A DNA stretch of 64,000 bases from G965267335 sp965267335 (GCA_965267335.1 OZ253953.1:1798001-1862000); one strand, 5' to 3'. Shown: positions 45,701 through 54,582, counted from the first letter of the stretch. Program-made: numbers and translations. The notes: generated by a model not told the origin, from the letters alone.

Positions 45701-48700
45701 ACTCTGAGATGAGAACCTATGCGCCCTCCAACACTACCAGTATACTGCCCCATTCTTTTTACGATAACCCTGTGTTGGGAAGAAGTATTTATGATTTCGG
45801 AACGGAAATACAACAATCTATAAATAACAGCCTTTTTGATACTGAAGCATTAACTACAACAACCTTTGATGCATCTACAGTAAGAGCTAATCCTACTCCA
45901 ATATCTGGTGATGGTCCTTTTACAATAGGGAGACAATCTAAAACCAATAACCTCTCCGCAGATGGGGGTAGACTATTTCAGGGAAAAATTGCCGAAGTAA
46001 TTGTTTATTCAAAACACGTTTCTGTGGCAGAAGTGGAAAGAATTGAGTCATACCTCGCCATTAAATATGGAATTACCAAGTTCGGTGATTACATTTCGGC
46101 TTTCGGTACTACTGTATGGGATTCTGCGGCTAACAGTGGTTATCATAATGATATCGCTGGAATTGGGCAAGATGACTTACAAGGCCTTGATCAAACCAGG
46201 TCAATGTCAGTTAATGACAGTGCAGTTGTGTTAATGGAGTTTGCCAATTCACTTGATGATGGAGATTATCTGATCTGGGGAAACAATGGACTGGCTGTGG
46301 ATTCTATTACTACTACCAATTTACCGACCGGGTATACTGATCGTTTTGCCAAAGTATGGAAAGTGCAGGAAACCAATGAAGTAGGCAACGTGGGGGTTAA
46401 GTTTAATTTAGCTAATTACCCGGGACACCCAACAGATGCCTCAGATTATGCCATTGTTGTACATAATGGGACTGATTTTCAGAATGCCACCCCTCAAACG
46501 GTCGGCCTCACTTATAATTCAGATACTGTTCGGGTTAACAGTGTAGCTTTTAATTCTGGAGACTATTTTACATTGGTATTTTACACGAATAGCCCTCCAA
46601 TTGCTAACAATGATACGGTTACATTTAATGAAGATACATTAAGTGCGGGTATATCGGTTTTAACTAATGACGTAGATACAAACATTGATACCACATCAAT
46701 ATCTGTCATTGGTGGAACGGGACCATTTAATGGTGTCATTGATAGTATTTCCAATGGCATTGTCTACTATACCCCAAACACAGATTTTAATGGTGTTGAT
46801 AGTGTTGACTATCGGGTCTGTGATACTGATGCAGAGTGTGACACTGCTCGGATTTACATTACTATCGATCCGGTAGATGATTACCCGATAGCTTTAAACG
46901 ATACCTTGATCATCAACGAAGACGATCCCTTGACCAACATTATGGTTACGGCCAATGACTCTGATGTGGATGGTAATCTGGATGTTTCTTCTATTTCAAT
47001 AGTAACTAATGCTTCCAATGGCACATCTACAGCGGTAGTTGATGGAAGCATTGACTATACTCCGGACATGGACTTCTTTGGCAATGATACTGTATTTTAC
47101 CGAGTCTGCGATGGTACCGGACTCTGTGATTCGGCTTATTTATTTGTAACGGTCAATCCAATAGATGATAACCCTGTGGCAATCAATGACACTTTATTCG
47201 TGTCGCAAGGTGGAAGTGGTTCTGCACCAGTGTATTTAAATGATTATGATGTGGATGGTGACCTTGATAATAGTTCTGTGACAAATCTCTCTGGAACTAC
47301 TGCTGAGGGAGCGACTGCATCAAACTCAGGAACGGGATTTGTGAATGTGAATTACAGTTCCGTCCCTGCATTTACTGGTTTAGATTCCGTACAATATCAA
47401 ATTTGTGACGGGCAACCAATATGTGTTACTGCCTGGTTGTACATAATGGTTTCCAGTGGTAATCCACCTGATGCGGTAACGGATACCTTAATAATTAATG
47501 AAGACACTACAAACGCAGGGATTAATGTTACTTTGAATGATACTGATCCCGATGGTAATCTTGATACATCTACAGTATCGATACTCTCAGGCCCCTTCAA
47601 TGGTACTATTAATAGTGTTTCCGGATTTTCTGTGGTATACACCCCAAACGCTGACTGGAATGGAGTCGATACGGTTATTTACCAAATTCAGGATTCAACG
47701 CTTCTAAGTGATCAGGATACCTTGTTCATTATTGTAAATCCGGTTGAGGATAATCCTGTAGTTGAGAATGACACGATGACTATCCCGGAGGATACGACTA
47801 CGGTCAACTATCTTGTTATTATCAATGACTCTGACGCGGATAATAATCTTGATACGGCATCAATCAGTATTTTAAATGCTGCTACAAATGGCATTTCAGT
47901 AGCCCAGGTTGATGGAAGTATTGACTATACACCCAATGCAGATTTCAATGGTTTGGACTCTGTGCATTATCAGGTTTGTGATTTGATGGGCAACTGTGAC
48001 TCAGCATACTTATATATAATTGTGACCCCGGTACCAGATACACCTAATGCGATCATCGATACTTTATTATTGACTCAAGGAGCATCAGGAAGCTATTTAG
48101 TCGTGATAAATGATACGGATGTCGACAATGACCTGGACACGAGTTCGGTAACAAGTTTGACAGCTTCAACAGTTGAGGGAGCTACGGTAGGTAATGATGG
48201 AAATGGTTCACTGATAATTGATTACAGTGTAATTCCCGGTTTTACAGGCTGGGACTCTGTTCAATATAGAGTATGTGATGCAACAGCACTTTGTGATACG
48301 GCTTGGTTGTACATCAATGTCGCGGCTGGTTCACCACCAATTGCTAATCCTGATACGCTGTTGATAACAGAGGATACGACCATGGTGAGTATCAATGTGC
48401 TCCTCGATGATACAGACCCTGATGGTAATTTGGACACATCGTCTATTTCGATATTGGTAGGTCCATCAATTGGTTCTCTTGGAACAGTTGATGGCTTTGG
48501 AATCCAATATCAACCTATGCCAGATTCAAATGGAGTTGACACTATCGTCTATCAGGTTTGTGATTCTACTTTATTATGTGATAGTGATACTTTGTTTGTA
48601 ATTGTTCAGCCGGTGAATGATGCTCCTTTGGCTGTCAGAGACTCAACGGGAGAAAGTCAGTTGAGTCTCGCTACACATACTGTGACCAACAACGATACGG

Positions 48701-49815
48701 ATGTGGAGAATGGCCTTGATACCAGCACAGTGACTATAGTATCTGCTCCGATAAGTGGAGCAGCGGCAGTAGTAGATGGTATGGGACAAATATCCATTGA
48801 TTACTCGACTCAACCATTATTTACAGGCATGGATTCCTTGCAATACCGGGTTTGTGATGTGGATGGCGCCTGTGATAGTGCCTGGTGGGTTACTAATGTT
48901 CAGGTTTTTGTTCCATTCACACTGGCTCCGGACACAATTACTTTCGAAGAAGGATGTGCAGATATTACTCAGGATATTTTGACCAACGATAACCTCGCAG
49001 CAGCGGATATAGATACTTCGACAATTTCTATTGTTACCGTGGATGCCGGGTTGATTCCATATGATTCATTGTACATTGATACCATAACAGGGAATTTACA
49101 TCTAGATTACCAAACTAATCTTGTCGGGGCCGGGACGCATAATATTACTTATACCATGTGTAATAAGTTAGGTATTTGTGATACTACTACCGTTACGGTA
49201 ATCAGAACAACCAGTACCGCTCCGAGTTATCTTGATTTTAGCCTGAGTATGCTACAGTTAGATGATCAATCTTACAATATTGCTGATTTTGTAACAGGTG
49301 CTGATATCGACTATTCCTCATTGACATTCAACTCTGCGACAACATTGAATTTTGGTGCCTTAGTTGATACTATAGGGGGAGGAGTGTTCAGGATAAATTA
49401 TGACTCTGCGGGAGTAGATACGGTCGGGACCGATGTAATCAATTATCAAATTTCTGACCTGAGCTGTAATGTATATAGCGGCAGTATAACCATTGATATT
49501 GATCCTGATCCTGAGAAAATGATTATCTACGATGGGTTTTCCCCCAATGGTGACGGTATAAACGAGTTTTGGGAAATCAGACTATTTCGATACTATATGT
49601 CGAGTAATGTAAAAATTTATAATCGCTGGGGTAATGTAGTATATGAGGTGAGTGATGTGATGAGCGATGAGATTTGGAACGGAACCTCCAATACCGGTTT
49701 TGTCGTTGGTGGAGCAAAAGTTCCTGATGGAACCTACTTTTATACGGTTGAATTGCCAGATTACGACTTCGTAAAGACCGGTTATATTATTGTGAGAGGA
49801 GGTAGACAGAGATGA
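39778..49815 (+). CDS. Giant T9SS type B surface protein (beta-helix, RCC1, cadherin-like repeats)
   Basis: 3345 residues from GTG (TGA lies two codons upstream). Signal peptide about 1-29. In order: parallel beta-helix of about fifteen turns (38-760; repeated NVISGN, GVYI, NFIGTD elements); Ig-like (865-960); about seven RCC1 blades (962-1354; VWSWGLNNQGQIG type); cadherin-like (1355-1455); two LamG-like modules, each with an ESYLAIKYGIT segment and a WGNNG segment (1455-1848, 1851-2271). About ten tandem cadherin-like repeats of about 95 residues follow (2273-3245; NDTDPDGNLDTSTVSI and YRVCD hallmarks), then a type B gliding-motility-associated sorting domain (3246-3345; FSPNGDGINEFWEI, YNRWGNVVYE). 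Likely a surface adhesin. Its stop overlaps the PorP/SprF start. Confidence 0.92.
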   Translation: MNLAHKVHIKISLLVFWLLLLLVCRRADANIYVVNTTLDIGAGSLRDAINQANANFGADTIYFNIPGAIPHRISPNPQLPSITDTLFIDGSSQNTFVGAPASKRLIEIDGSLSGGGSGLIVQTNADETVLKHLVINNFTTGWGVLIETDNCSVLGCYLGTDTLGMADLGNSIGIEIHSSGKYNVIGGTGAEERCIISGNSQNGVLITDGGTDSNQVINCYIGVAIDGVTDLGNTTHGVLIQSSCEYNIIGGTGAGEGNVISGNNGSGVYIQSGGTSNNYVIGNIIGLDATGLIDVGNDQNGVSVVTNASFNIIGGNGSQYRNIISGNGQNGVYIEGVGTDDNEVLGNFIGLDITGLAGVQNNLSGIHIANTAERNHIGNTGQYDGNVISGNGQHGILLANSQTDSNYVQGNFIGTDSTGLVALANTLSGIKLESGVQDNLIGGSTVYTRNIISGNAQDGIIVSSNTTSNNTIIGNFIGLNKNGDLALPNTLTGVRFENNASNNYLGGNTYAERNVISGNLNHGVYFQSNTTSIFVRGNFIGTDSSGSFAIPNHQYGVGIFANSSSITIGGLNAGEGNVISGNYLSGVYLNQTNNNTIQGNYIGLDYAGTDTIPNDNHGIALIGSTSGNLIGGDGGLSGNYICGNKQSGVFLSNGGTNNNEIYSNKIGVDINGDCLGNLQHGIAVQSTPSNNQAGGPGDSLNVIACNGGDGISLITSDVNQFLITQNSIYGNTGLGIDLEDDGPDVNDNADADNGANGAQNYPVIDSVRHSGGNIVVYGNLHTIPGQNFVIEFYSNEFVNASGYGEGKTYLGQVTGLADGAGNIPFSPTFSAVAGEPYISALSYQVGGGSSEFSFIEYTAFAPSASDDYFVMRQDEPVRNIVVLSNDAAGSVEIDTSSVQIITAPVNGGGVVQVDGSINYTVNAGYYGHDSLQYVVCDKNTPTALCDTAWLRIYVQEEKPISITGGFRHTIISCNDGSAFGAGQNSQGSIGQGTFNGAITTPDQVLDLSGSAPYTNFKQVIATSGYTTLAITQDDSLLSWGSDNSEALGTTGNANRNIPGRVENVGGSGNGYLGNILDAAGTYYSGFAVLSTTGRVLSWGENNDGELGQGVAGVSQAVADSALIDNVVQIDAGNDHATALKRDGTVWSWGLNNQGQIGQNNLTTPQHTPVQVIDLNDPSGYLTGVKKIQAAGNRNIALKWDGTLKAWGANSIGELGDGTTTSPRTSAVDVVDVGGAGQLDSVVDISCGIEHCMALLENGDVVTWGGSNFGELGNGTFGNRSEPDYVWRDGGNTIKLDSIVQIGAVEDACFAITHDDSLFAWGVNSDGQLMLGTTGGGETRPLYVNTLNGCVTLSSPPVAVKDTFYINENDLSQGLNVVANDTDSDGDIDPGSVTVLIAPNYGVVDSISTAGLIYYTPNTNFAGIDTLIYQVCDSASSCDSDTAIIYVNLLHGPGGITNGLTMWYKADYGTTLTANRVDEWYNRANGNFGPLLRNTTEPQLRSEAMNFNPAIEFDGTDNLVAYFWGEDFLNTTDNTSFLVSDYSNGNVSWVTQQDANNRISFECDNDTNLRYDYPTSVSQTFSINSINDGAHLIQLNTDLTTDSILIDGAFDNSGVGGSLTTTSTFGYSFGSLPNLSFFASTDISEQILFNRKLSTAEKRAVDSYLAIKYGLTLDQTIATDYTLLDGTVIYNAATTHDAYDYDIAGIGRNDVAELVQPKSASVNDGAIIEMSQPAHLGDGEYLVWGNNGIDASQSQDNDIPAGFTHRMQKIWRVDKTNDVGVVTIKINISDLPVTSTNVSDYALLISSTTTFAGAPVLNPVIISGDTLTFSGIGFSDNDFFTLAFNTTTPGAVADRLELWLKADAGVLNGVSQATNGQSVNEWQDQSGVRINNATDVNMASPTFYDFDTNRINFNPTVYFDGIDDGLNFFDDYIFSENDGLTAFAIVQPDTNSLKMTPFVFDFGLFSSTGYGMYYSNSEMRTYAPSNTTSILPHSFYDNPVLGRSIYDFGTEIQQSINNSLFDTEALTTTTFDASTVRANPTPISGDGPFTIGRQSKTNNLSADGGRLFQGKIAEVIVYSKHVSVAEVERIESYLAIKYGITKFGDYISAFGTTVWDSAANSGYHNDIAGIGQDDLQGLDQTRSMSVNDSAVVLMEFANSLDDGDYLIWGNNGLAVDSITTTNLPTGYTDRFAKVWKVQETNEVGNVGVKFNLANYPGHPTDASDYAIVVHNGTDFQNATPQTVGLTYNSDTVRVNSVAFNSGDYFTLVFYTNSPPIANNDTVTFNEDTLSAGISVLTNDVDTNIDTTSISVIGGTGPFNGVIDSISNGIVYYTPNTDFNGVDSVDYRVCDTDAECDTARIYITIDPVDDYPIALNDTLIINEDDPLTNIMVTANDSDVDGNLDVSSISIVTNASNGTSTAVVDGSIDYTPDMDFFGNDTVFYRVCDGTGLCDSAYLFVTVNPIDDNPVAINDTLFVSQGGSGSAPVYLNDYDVDGDLDNSSVTNLSGTTAEGATASNSGTGFVNVNYSSVPAFTGLDSVQYQICDGQPICVTAWLYIMVSSGNPPDAVTDTLIINEDTTNAGINVTLNDTDPDGNLDTSTVSILSGPFNGTINSVSGFSVVYTPNADWNGVDTVIYQIQDSTLLSDQDTLFIIVNPVEDNPVVENDTMTIPEDTTTVNYLVIINDSDADNNLDTASISILNAATNGISVAQVDGSIDYTPNADFNGLDSVHYQVCDLMGNCDSAYLYIIVTPVPDTPNAIIDTLLLTQGASGSYLVVINDTDVDNDLDTSSVTSLTASTVEGATVGNDGNGSLIIDYSVIPGFTGWDSVQYRVCDATALCDTAWLYINVAAGSPPIANPDTLLITEDTTMVSINVLLDDTDPDGNLDTSSISILVGPSIGSLGTVDGFGIQYQPMPDSNGVDTIVYQVCDSTLLCDSDTLFVIVQPVNDAPLAVRDSTGESQLSLATHTVTNNDTDVENGLDTSTVTIVSAPISGAAAVVDGMGQISIDYSTQPLFTGMDSLQYRVCDVDGACDSAWWVTNVQVFVPFTLAPDTITFEEGCADITQDILTNDNLAAADIDTSTISIVTVDAGLIPYDSLYIDTITGNLHLDYQTNLVGAGTHNITYTMCNKLGICDTTTVTVIRTTSTAPSYLDFSLSMLQLDDQSYNIADFVTGADIDYSSLTFNSATTLNFGALVDTIGGGVFRINYDSAGVDTVGTDVINYQISDLSCNVYSGSITIDIDPDPEKMIIYDGFSPNGDGINEFWEIRLFRYYMSSNVKIYNRWGNVVYEVSDVMSDEIWNGTSNTGFVVGGAKVPDGTYFYTVELPDYDFVKTGYIIVRGGRQR

Positions 49816-50720
49816 TGAGGAAGCTGATCGCCATATTAATCCTATCCACAGGGGCTTTTTGTTCACAAGGGCAGCAGCAACCTATGTATACTCAATATAT
49901 GTTTAATGGACTGTTAATCAATCCAGCCTATGCAGGGATAGATCAGATGGTGAGTGCTACAGCTCAGACCAGATTACAATGGTTGGGGTTTGATGGAGCT
50001 CCTGAAACACATACATTCTCAGTGCATAGTCCAATGAAAAATGAATTGGTATCAGGTGGGTTAACGTTGATGCACGATAAGATAGGGGTAACCCGGCAGA
50101 GCTATCTCACGACTTCTTGGTCCTATAAAGTGTTATTCAAAGAGACAACATTAGCACTTGGACTTCAGGGAGGTGCGACCTTTGTGAATATGAATTTAAA
50201 CAGTGTCGAACTACCAGATCCCAATGATCCGTTTTTCATGGGAAATGAGGTGAGAAGCTGGATTCCAAACTTTGGAGTAGGAGCATTCTACTACAGTAGT
50301 AATTATTATATCGGAGCGTCAATACCTCACTTTATGAATAATCCGCTCAGGCAAACAAATTATAAACAGATCAGGCACTATTTTGTAGCAGGTGGGTATG
50401 TTTTTGATATCAATGAAGATTTTAAACTGAAACCGAACTTCTTAATCAAGGGAGTGAACGGTTCACCCATTCAGTTTGATTTGAATGCCAATGTGTTGTT
50501 TAAAGACCGATATTGGTTAGGAGTATCGTACCGAAGCTCAGAAAGTTTCGATCTTCTGCTCGAAGCAAATATTGGTGATCAGTTTCGATTAGGATATTCT
50601 TATGACCTGGTTACATTTCAGCTAAGTCGTAACGCATCACATGAAATAATGTTAAATTACCGTTTCACTTTAGAAAAACATAAGAGCGTAGAAAAACCGT
50701 ACAAAACCAAGATTTTCTGA
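49812..50720 (+). CDS. PorP/SprF-family T9SS partner protein
   Basis: 302 residues with signal peptide (ends FCSQGQ). The start QQPMYTQYMFNGLLINPAYAG is the PorP/SprF signature, followed by an outer-membrane beta barrel of alternating strands (LVSGGLTLMHDKIG; FRLGYSYDLVTFQL). In Flavobacterium, SprF is needed to export the type B cargo SprB, and type B genes commonly have a PorP/SprF gene directly downstream. Here the ATG overlaps the giant gene's stop by four bases (ATGA), so it is almost certainly the dedicated export or anchoring partner of the 3345-residue protein. Confidence 0.93.
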   Translation: MMRKLIAILILSTGAFCSQGQQQPMYTQYMFNGLLINPAYAGIDQMVSATAQTRLQWLGFDGAPETHTFSVHSPMKNELVSGGLTLMHDKIGVTRQSYLTTSWSYKVLFKETTLALGLQGGATFVNMNLNSVELPDPNDPFFMGNEVRSWIPNFGVGAFYYSSNYYIGASIPHFMNNPLRQTNYKQIRHYFVAGGYVFDINEDFKLKPNFLIKGVNGSPIQFDLNANVLFKDRYWLGVSYRSSESFDLLLEANIGDQFRLGYSYDLVTFQLSRNASHEIMLNYRFTLEKHKSVEKPYKTKIF

Positions 50721-50723
50721 TCG

Positions 50724-53700
50724 TTGCGTAAAATCGTATTACTCATATTAATTATTCTAGGGAGCACACTTTCCTATGAGGTTTCGGCCCAGCCCAATGT
50801 TACGGGAGGGGTTAAGATTTACATAGATAAAGGTGATAAGCTCATGAAAGAGTTTCAATATGAGAAAGCGATTCAGCAATATGAAAGAGCACTGAGATTT
50901 GATGATAAAAATGATGCCGTCAAATTGAAAATTGCTAACTGCCACCGCCTAAATTTCAATGATAAAAAGGCAGAAGAGTGGTATGCAAAGGTTATTGAAA
51001 ATGAGGATGTCATCACCTCTAAGGATAAGCTCTATTATGCTCAGGCTTTAAAAAAGAACGGAAACTACGAGGAGGCGAAAAAGTGGTATAAAGCTTATTT
51101 GAAGGAAGCAAGAGAAGATCATGTTGCCCATAGCCAGCTATATTCGATTACTCACAAGGATCAATTTTATAGAGATACCCTAAAGTATGTGGTTAGCCTG
51201 GCCAAGTGCAATTCAATTCATGATGAGTATGCACCTTTTTTGATGAATGAAATCTTGTACTTCACTTCAGATCGATCGGAGAAAACCTTAAATCATACAG
51301 GGAAGCATTCTGAAATATTCTATGTCGGTCAGGATGATTCAACAGATGTCAGGCCTCTGATTCCACACTATCCTTATGATTTTGATATGGGGGCATTCGT
51401 TCTTTTTGAGAATGGAAACAAAATAATATTTACCCGTACGGTCAGTACAAAAGCCAATGATCCGGATAATAACAAGCTCAAGCTTTACGAAATGACTTGG
51501 AATGAGTCGGCTAAGGAATGGGAAAACCTTGTTGAGGTTCCGGTAGCGGGTAGAGGACAAGTAGCCGCTCAACCAGCAATAACCAGCGATGGAAAAACCC
51601 TGGTCTTTGTGTCAGACACTACTCGAAGGTCGGACAGCCGAGGAGGTGCTGACCTGTATATCTCTCACCGCACAGCAAATGGCTGGTCGACTCCTGTCAA
51701 TATGGGAGACGGAATCAACACCAATGGACGGGAACACTATCCCTATTTTGTTGGTGACTCTGTGTTGTATTTCAGTTCAACGGGGCACCCGGGTATGGGA
51801 GGAATGGATATTTTTAAAGTTGCACTTACCGGATCCGATTCGGGGAAGGTGATTAATATGGGCTTCCCAATCAACAGTACATTTGATGACTACGGAATTA
51901 CTTTCTCACCCGATCAAAAGATAGGATTTTTTGGTAGTAATAGAGATGGTGGTATTGGGCGAGACGATCTGTATCGCATAGACTTAAAAAAGGTTAGAAA
52001 AGTGGTTTTGGAAGGGTTTACCAAAGATATTTCAGGTAACCCAATCAATATGGGGAAAGTCCTGATCTATGATAATATTACTAAAGAGCAGCTGGGAAGT
52101 AGTGATGAAAACGGATACTTCCGGCTTGAGCTGGATGATCAAAAGGATTATGAGTTGGTAGCCAAAGCTCTTTCGAAGCCTCAATTTTTTAAAATTCATT
52201 TTGAAGGCTTTATTAAAGACCTCAAGGACAGTACCCATCTCGTGGAATTAGATATCATTGACCCCATGACTTTTGAAAAGGTTAGTAAGGAAATGAAGAA
52301 CGGGTACCTGACATTTAGCCTGGAAGAAGGTAGAGAGTACAAACTTGACGTAGATGTTACAAGTATGCCAGGTGTACAGTTGTCTGATGTACATTTTGAG
52401 GGATTCGTGACCGGTAATGGACTGCCCCATGTCAACCTGGGTGAAGTGCATATTCTGAACGCAGCGAATAACCGGATGTTATTCAAAAGTGATGGATTAG
52501 GGTATTTTAATTTTAGGGTAAAAGAGAATGAACACCTTTTAATAAAGGCTTTCCGAAAATCACCTGAGGATTTCTTTGAGCTGTCTTTTGAAGGCTTTAT
52601 TAAGGACCGTAAGGATACTAATAATAGGGTGCTCTTGCAGGTGATCGATCCGGAAACGAACAAACCGGTAGCCAACACAGAGGGAAAAGGCTTCCTGAAT
52701 TTTGTTTTGGAGAATGAGAAGGATTACAAATTTAAAGCCCTGGTCGATGATACAACCGGTATTGATTTATCTGACATACGTTTTGAAGGCTTCGTAAAGG
52801 ACCTTGGGATTCCGATAATTGTTGGTGAAGTGCAAATGAAAGAGTGGGAGACTGACGAAGAAATTTTCAGGAGTGATGACAAGGGCTTTTTTAGCTTTAA
52901 AATGAATCCGGGTAAAGAATATGACCTGAAAGTACACAAGAAAAGAGATCCAAAACACAATTTCGTAATCTGGCTAGAGGGATTTGTAAAGGATATGGAC
53001 GATACCTCAAAAACCGCAGTTATCCGTTTGTATGACCCCGAAAACCCTGATCAGTTACTTTTTAAGAGCGGTAAGGACGGTTTTTTTGCCTTTTCACTCA
53101 GAGAAGATTTCGTGTACAAAGCCATAGCAAACTTATTGACCGATAGTACAAAACTGAAACTAATCGAAAAACTAAAATTTGAAGGTTTTGCCACTGATCC
53201 AAACGTGCCTGTTATGGCAGGGAAAGTGAAAATATACGACTCAAAGGCTGATACAGTTCTGGCTGAAAGCGATGACTTCGGATATTTTACCCTGGCTCTG
53301 GACCCAAAACAGAAGTATACTTTTATGGCCAAAAAGGATAATCCGGGATCAGATGGTGCAGTTGTTCCAATTTTATTCAAAGGGTTTGTGAAGGATCAAG
53401 ATGATTCTTTGACGTTTGCAAAGCTCACAATTATTGATCCGGAGACTGGCAATGAGGTTATTAAAACTAATCTGGATGGGTACTTCTCTTTTGAACTGGA
53501 AGAAGGAAAAGAATATGAAGTGCTTGCGGAACCCAGAGACGAACAAAGGCTTGAGCTTCAAAATGTAAAGCTGATTTTGATCGAGGAAAAATCTGAAATT
53601 GAGCAGGTCTTACTTCTCGATAATCTATCAGGTGATTATTTCGAATTGATCTTTGGTAAAGGAGTACCTTATTATACCGATGGAGTTAGGGTCCGACACA

Positions 53701-54128
53701 TAGGTGATGAGCACTCAGGAGATAGTATTAATAAGAAAAGTATTGACAGGTTATTGGCCGGGAACGGGATTTCGGTAAGCGACACATTGGTGTTACATAG
53801 CATTTTCTATGGTACCAATAGCATTCAATTGGGACAAAGGGATAAGGATAACCTGGCACGTTTGGCAAGGTTAATGAAGGAGAACCCTGAAATGAGAGTA
53901 TTAATATCATCATATACGGACCCAAGAGGTACGGTTGCTTTCAATAAAGAATTAGCTAGAAGGAGAAATAACTCGGTTATCACCTATGTTTCGAAGCTGG
54001 GCGTAGACAAAAACAGAATTAAAGCAATTGCTTACGGGGAGTTTGAAGGCCTCAAACATTGCGAAAACTGTAAAGAAGAAGAATTAAGTAAAGACAGACG
54101 AACAGACATTTTTATTATATCATACTAA
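50724..54128 (+). CDS. TPR-PD40-repeat-OmpA outer-membrane protein (PorE-like)
   Basis: 1134 residues from TTG, three bases after the PorP/SprF stop; no ATG fits and the TTG gives a good signal peptide (ends SAQP, about 23). TPR region 30-150 (YEKAIQQYERALRF); PD40 propeller 160-425 (PAITSDGKTLVFVSD; SPDQKIGFFGSNRDGGIGRDD). Eight carboxypeptidase-regulatory-like repeats occupy about 427-940, each starting FEGF[IV]KD. The OmpA-like peptidoglycan-binding domain is at about 1010-1134 (SIFYGTNSIQL, ISSYTDPRGTVAFNKELARRR). The domain order matches PorE of the T9SS, but PorE has one regulatory-like domain, so the eight-fold expansion is unusual. Likely anchors the export machinery or the giant protein to the cell wall. 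Confidence 0.88.
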   Translation: MRKIVLLILIILGSTLSYEVSAQPNVTGGVKIYIDKGDKLMKEFQYEKAIQQYERALRFDDKNDAVKLKIANCHRLNFNDKKAEEWYAKVIENEDVITSKDKLYYAQALKKNGNYEEAKKWYKAYLKEAREDHVAHSQLYSITHKDQFYRDTLKYVVSLAKCNSIHDEYAPFLMNEILYFTSDRSEKTLNHTGKHSEIFYVGQDDSTDVRPLIPHYPYDFDMGAFVLFENGNKIIFTRTVSTKANDPDNNKLKLYEMTWNESAKEWENLVEVPVAGRGQVAAQPAITSDGKTLVFVSDTTRRSDSRGGADLYISHRTANGWSTPVNMGDGINTNGREHYPYFVGDSVLYFSSTGHPGMGGMDIFKVALTGSDSGKVINMGFPINSTFDDYGITFSPDQKIGFFGSNRDGGIGRDDLYRIDLKKVRKVVLEGFTKDISGNPINMGKVLIYDNITKEQLGSSDENGYFRLELDDQKDYELVAKALSKPQFFKIHFEGFIKDLKDSTHLVELDIIDPMTFEKVSKEMKNGYLTFSLEEGREYKLDVDVTSMPGVQLSDVHFEGFVTGNGLPHVNLGEVHILNAANNRMLFKSDGLGYFNFRVKENEHLLIKAFRKSPEDFFELSFEGFIKDRKDTNNRVLLQVIDPETNKPVANTEGKGFLNFVLENEKDYKFKALVDDTTGIDLSDIRFEGFVKDLGIPIIVGEVQMKEWETDEEIFRSDDKGFFSFKMNPGKEYDLKVHKKRDPKHNFVIWLEGFVKDMDDTSKTAVIRLYDPENPDQLLFKSGKDGFFAFSLREDFVYKAIANLLTDSTKLKLIEKLKFEGFATDPNVPVMAGKVKIYDSKADTVLAESDDFGYFTLALDPKQKYTFMAKKDNPGSDGAVVPILFKGFVKDQDDSLTFAKLTIIDPETGNEVIKTNLDGYFSFELEEGKEYEVLAEPRDEQRLELQNVKLILIEEKSEIEQVLLLDNLSGDYFELIFGKGVPYYTDGVRVRHIGDEHSGDSINKKSIDRLLAGNGISVSDTLVLHSIFYGTNSIQLGQRDKDNLARLARLMKENPEMRVLISSYTDPRGTVAFNKELARRRNNSVITYVSKLGVDKNRIKAIAYGEFEGLKHCENCKEEELSKDRRTDIFIISY
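52005..53540 (+). repeat. Eight ~65-residue FEGF repeats in alternating A/B order
   Basis: The E/K-G-F codons fall at 52011, 52203, 52398, 52590, 52785, 52977, 53181 and 53379, giving steps of 192, 195, 192, 195, 192, 204 and 198 bases. Odd copies carry a P-x-x-x-G-[KE]-V segment (GNPINMGKV, GLPHVNLGEV, GIPIIVGEV, NVPVMAGKV). Even copies carry a D-[DS/T] segment leading to an IDP or YDP turn. The repeat is therefore four copies of a two-part unit of about 130 residues. Confidence 0.8.
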
Positions 54129-54138
54129 TCACTTGAAG

Positions 54139-54579
54139 ATGAAGAAACACATATTGCTAATCAGTCTCGCCCTTGGGCTGGTTATGCTGTTCAACCAGCG
54201 TAGCAGTGCCCAATGTAGTGCGATCAATTATAAGAACCAGAATATTTCAAAGCTGGCCAATGGATTCAAGTACATTCATACTTTTGAATTGGATAAAGGA
54301 CAGGTAAACTCAAAGGGCGAAATGGAGTTTACTTACATCTTCAACAAGGGCACGTTGTATATGATGAATATGTCCAATGGTGAGGGACAAGAGAAGAATA
54401 TCATAATTGAGCTCTACTCCCAGGACAAAAAACTGGTGGCGACCAATTATGATTCCCGGACAGGGAAATTCTGGCCAATCGGGTATGCCTGCAATCAAAG
54501 TGGGGTACATTATCTCAAAATTCGTTTTAAAGACTACGATAAAAAATGTGGAATTGTGGTGTTAGGAGAACGCAAATAA
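54139..54579 (+). CDS. Small exported protein of the giant-adhesin operon, function unknown
   Basis: 146 residues from the ATG at 54139 (a TTG two codons earlier is also in frame; ATG preferred). The signal peptide ends at SSAQ (about 24). The mature domain is small and beta-rich with three cysteines (QCSAINY, GYACNQSG, KKCGIVVLG) and reads like a jelly-roll: FTYIFNKGTLYMMNMSNGEG, NIIIELYSQDKKLVATNYD, GVHYLKIRFKDYDKKCGIVV. I have seen this type in Bacteroidota but know no function. It starts 10 bases after the OmpA-type gene, so it is probably the last gene of the operon. It converges with the GH16 gene, with only three bases between the two stops. Confidence 0.7.
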   Translation: MKKHILLISLALGLVMLFNQRSSAQCSAINYKNQNISKLANGFKYIHTFELDKGQVNSKGEMEFTYIFNKGTLYMMNMSNGEGQEKNIIIELYSQDKKLVATNYDSRTGKFWPIGYACNQSGVHYLKIRFKDYDKKCGIVVLGERK

Positions 54580-54582
54580 TTG

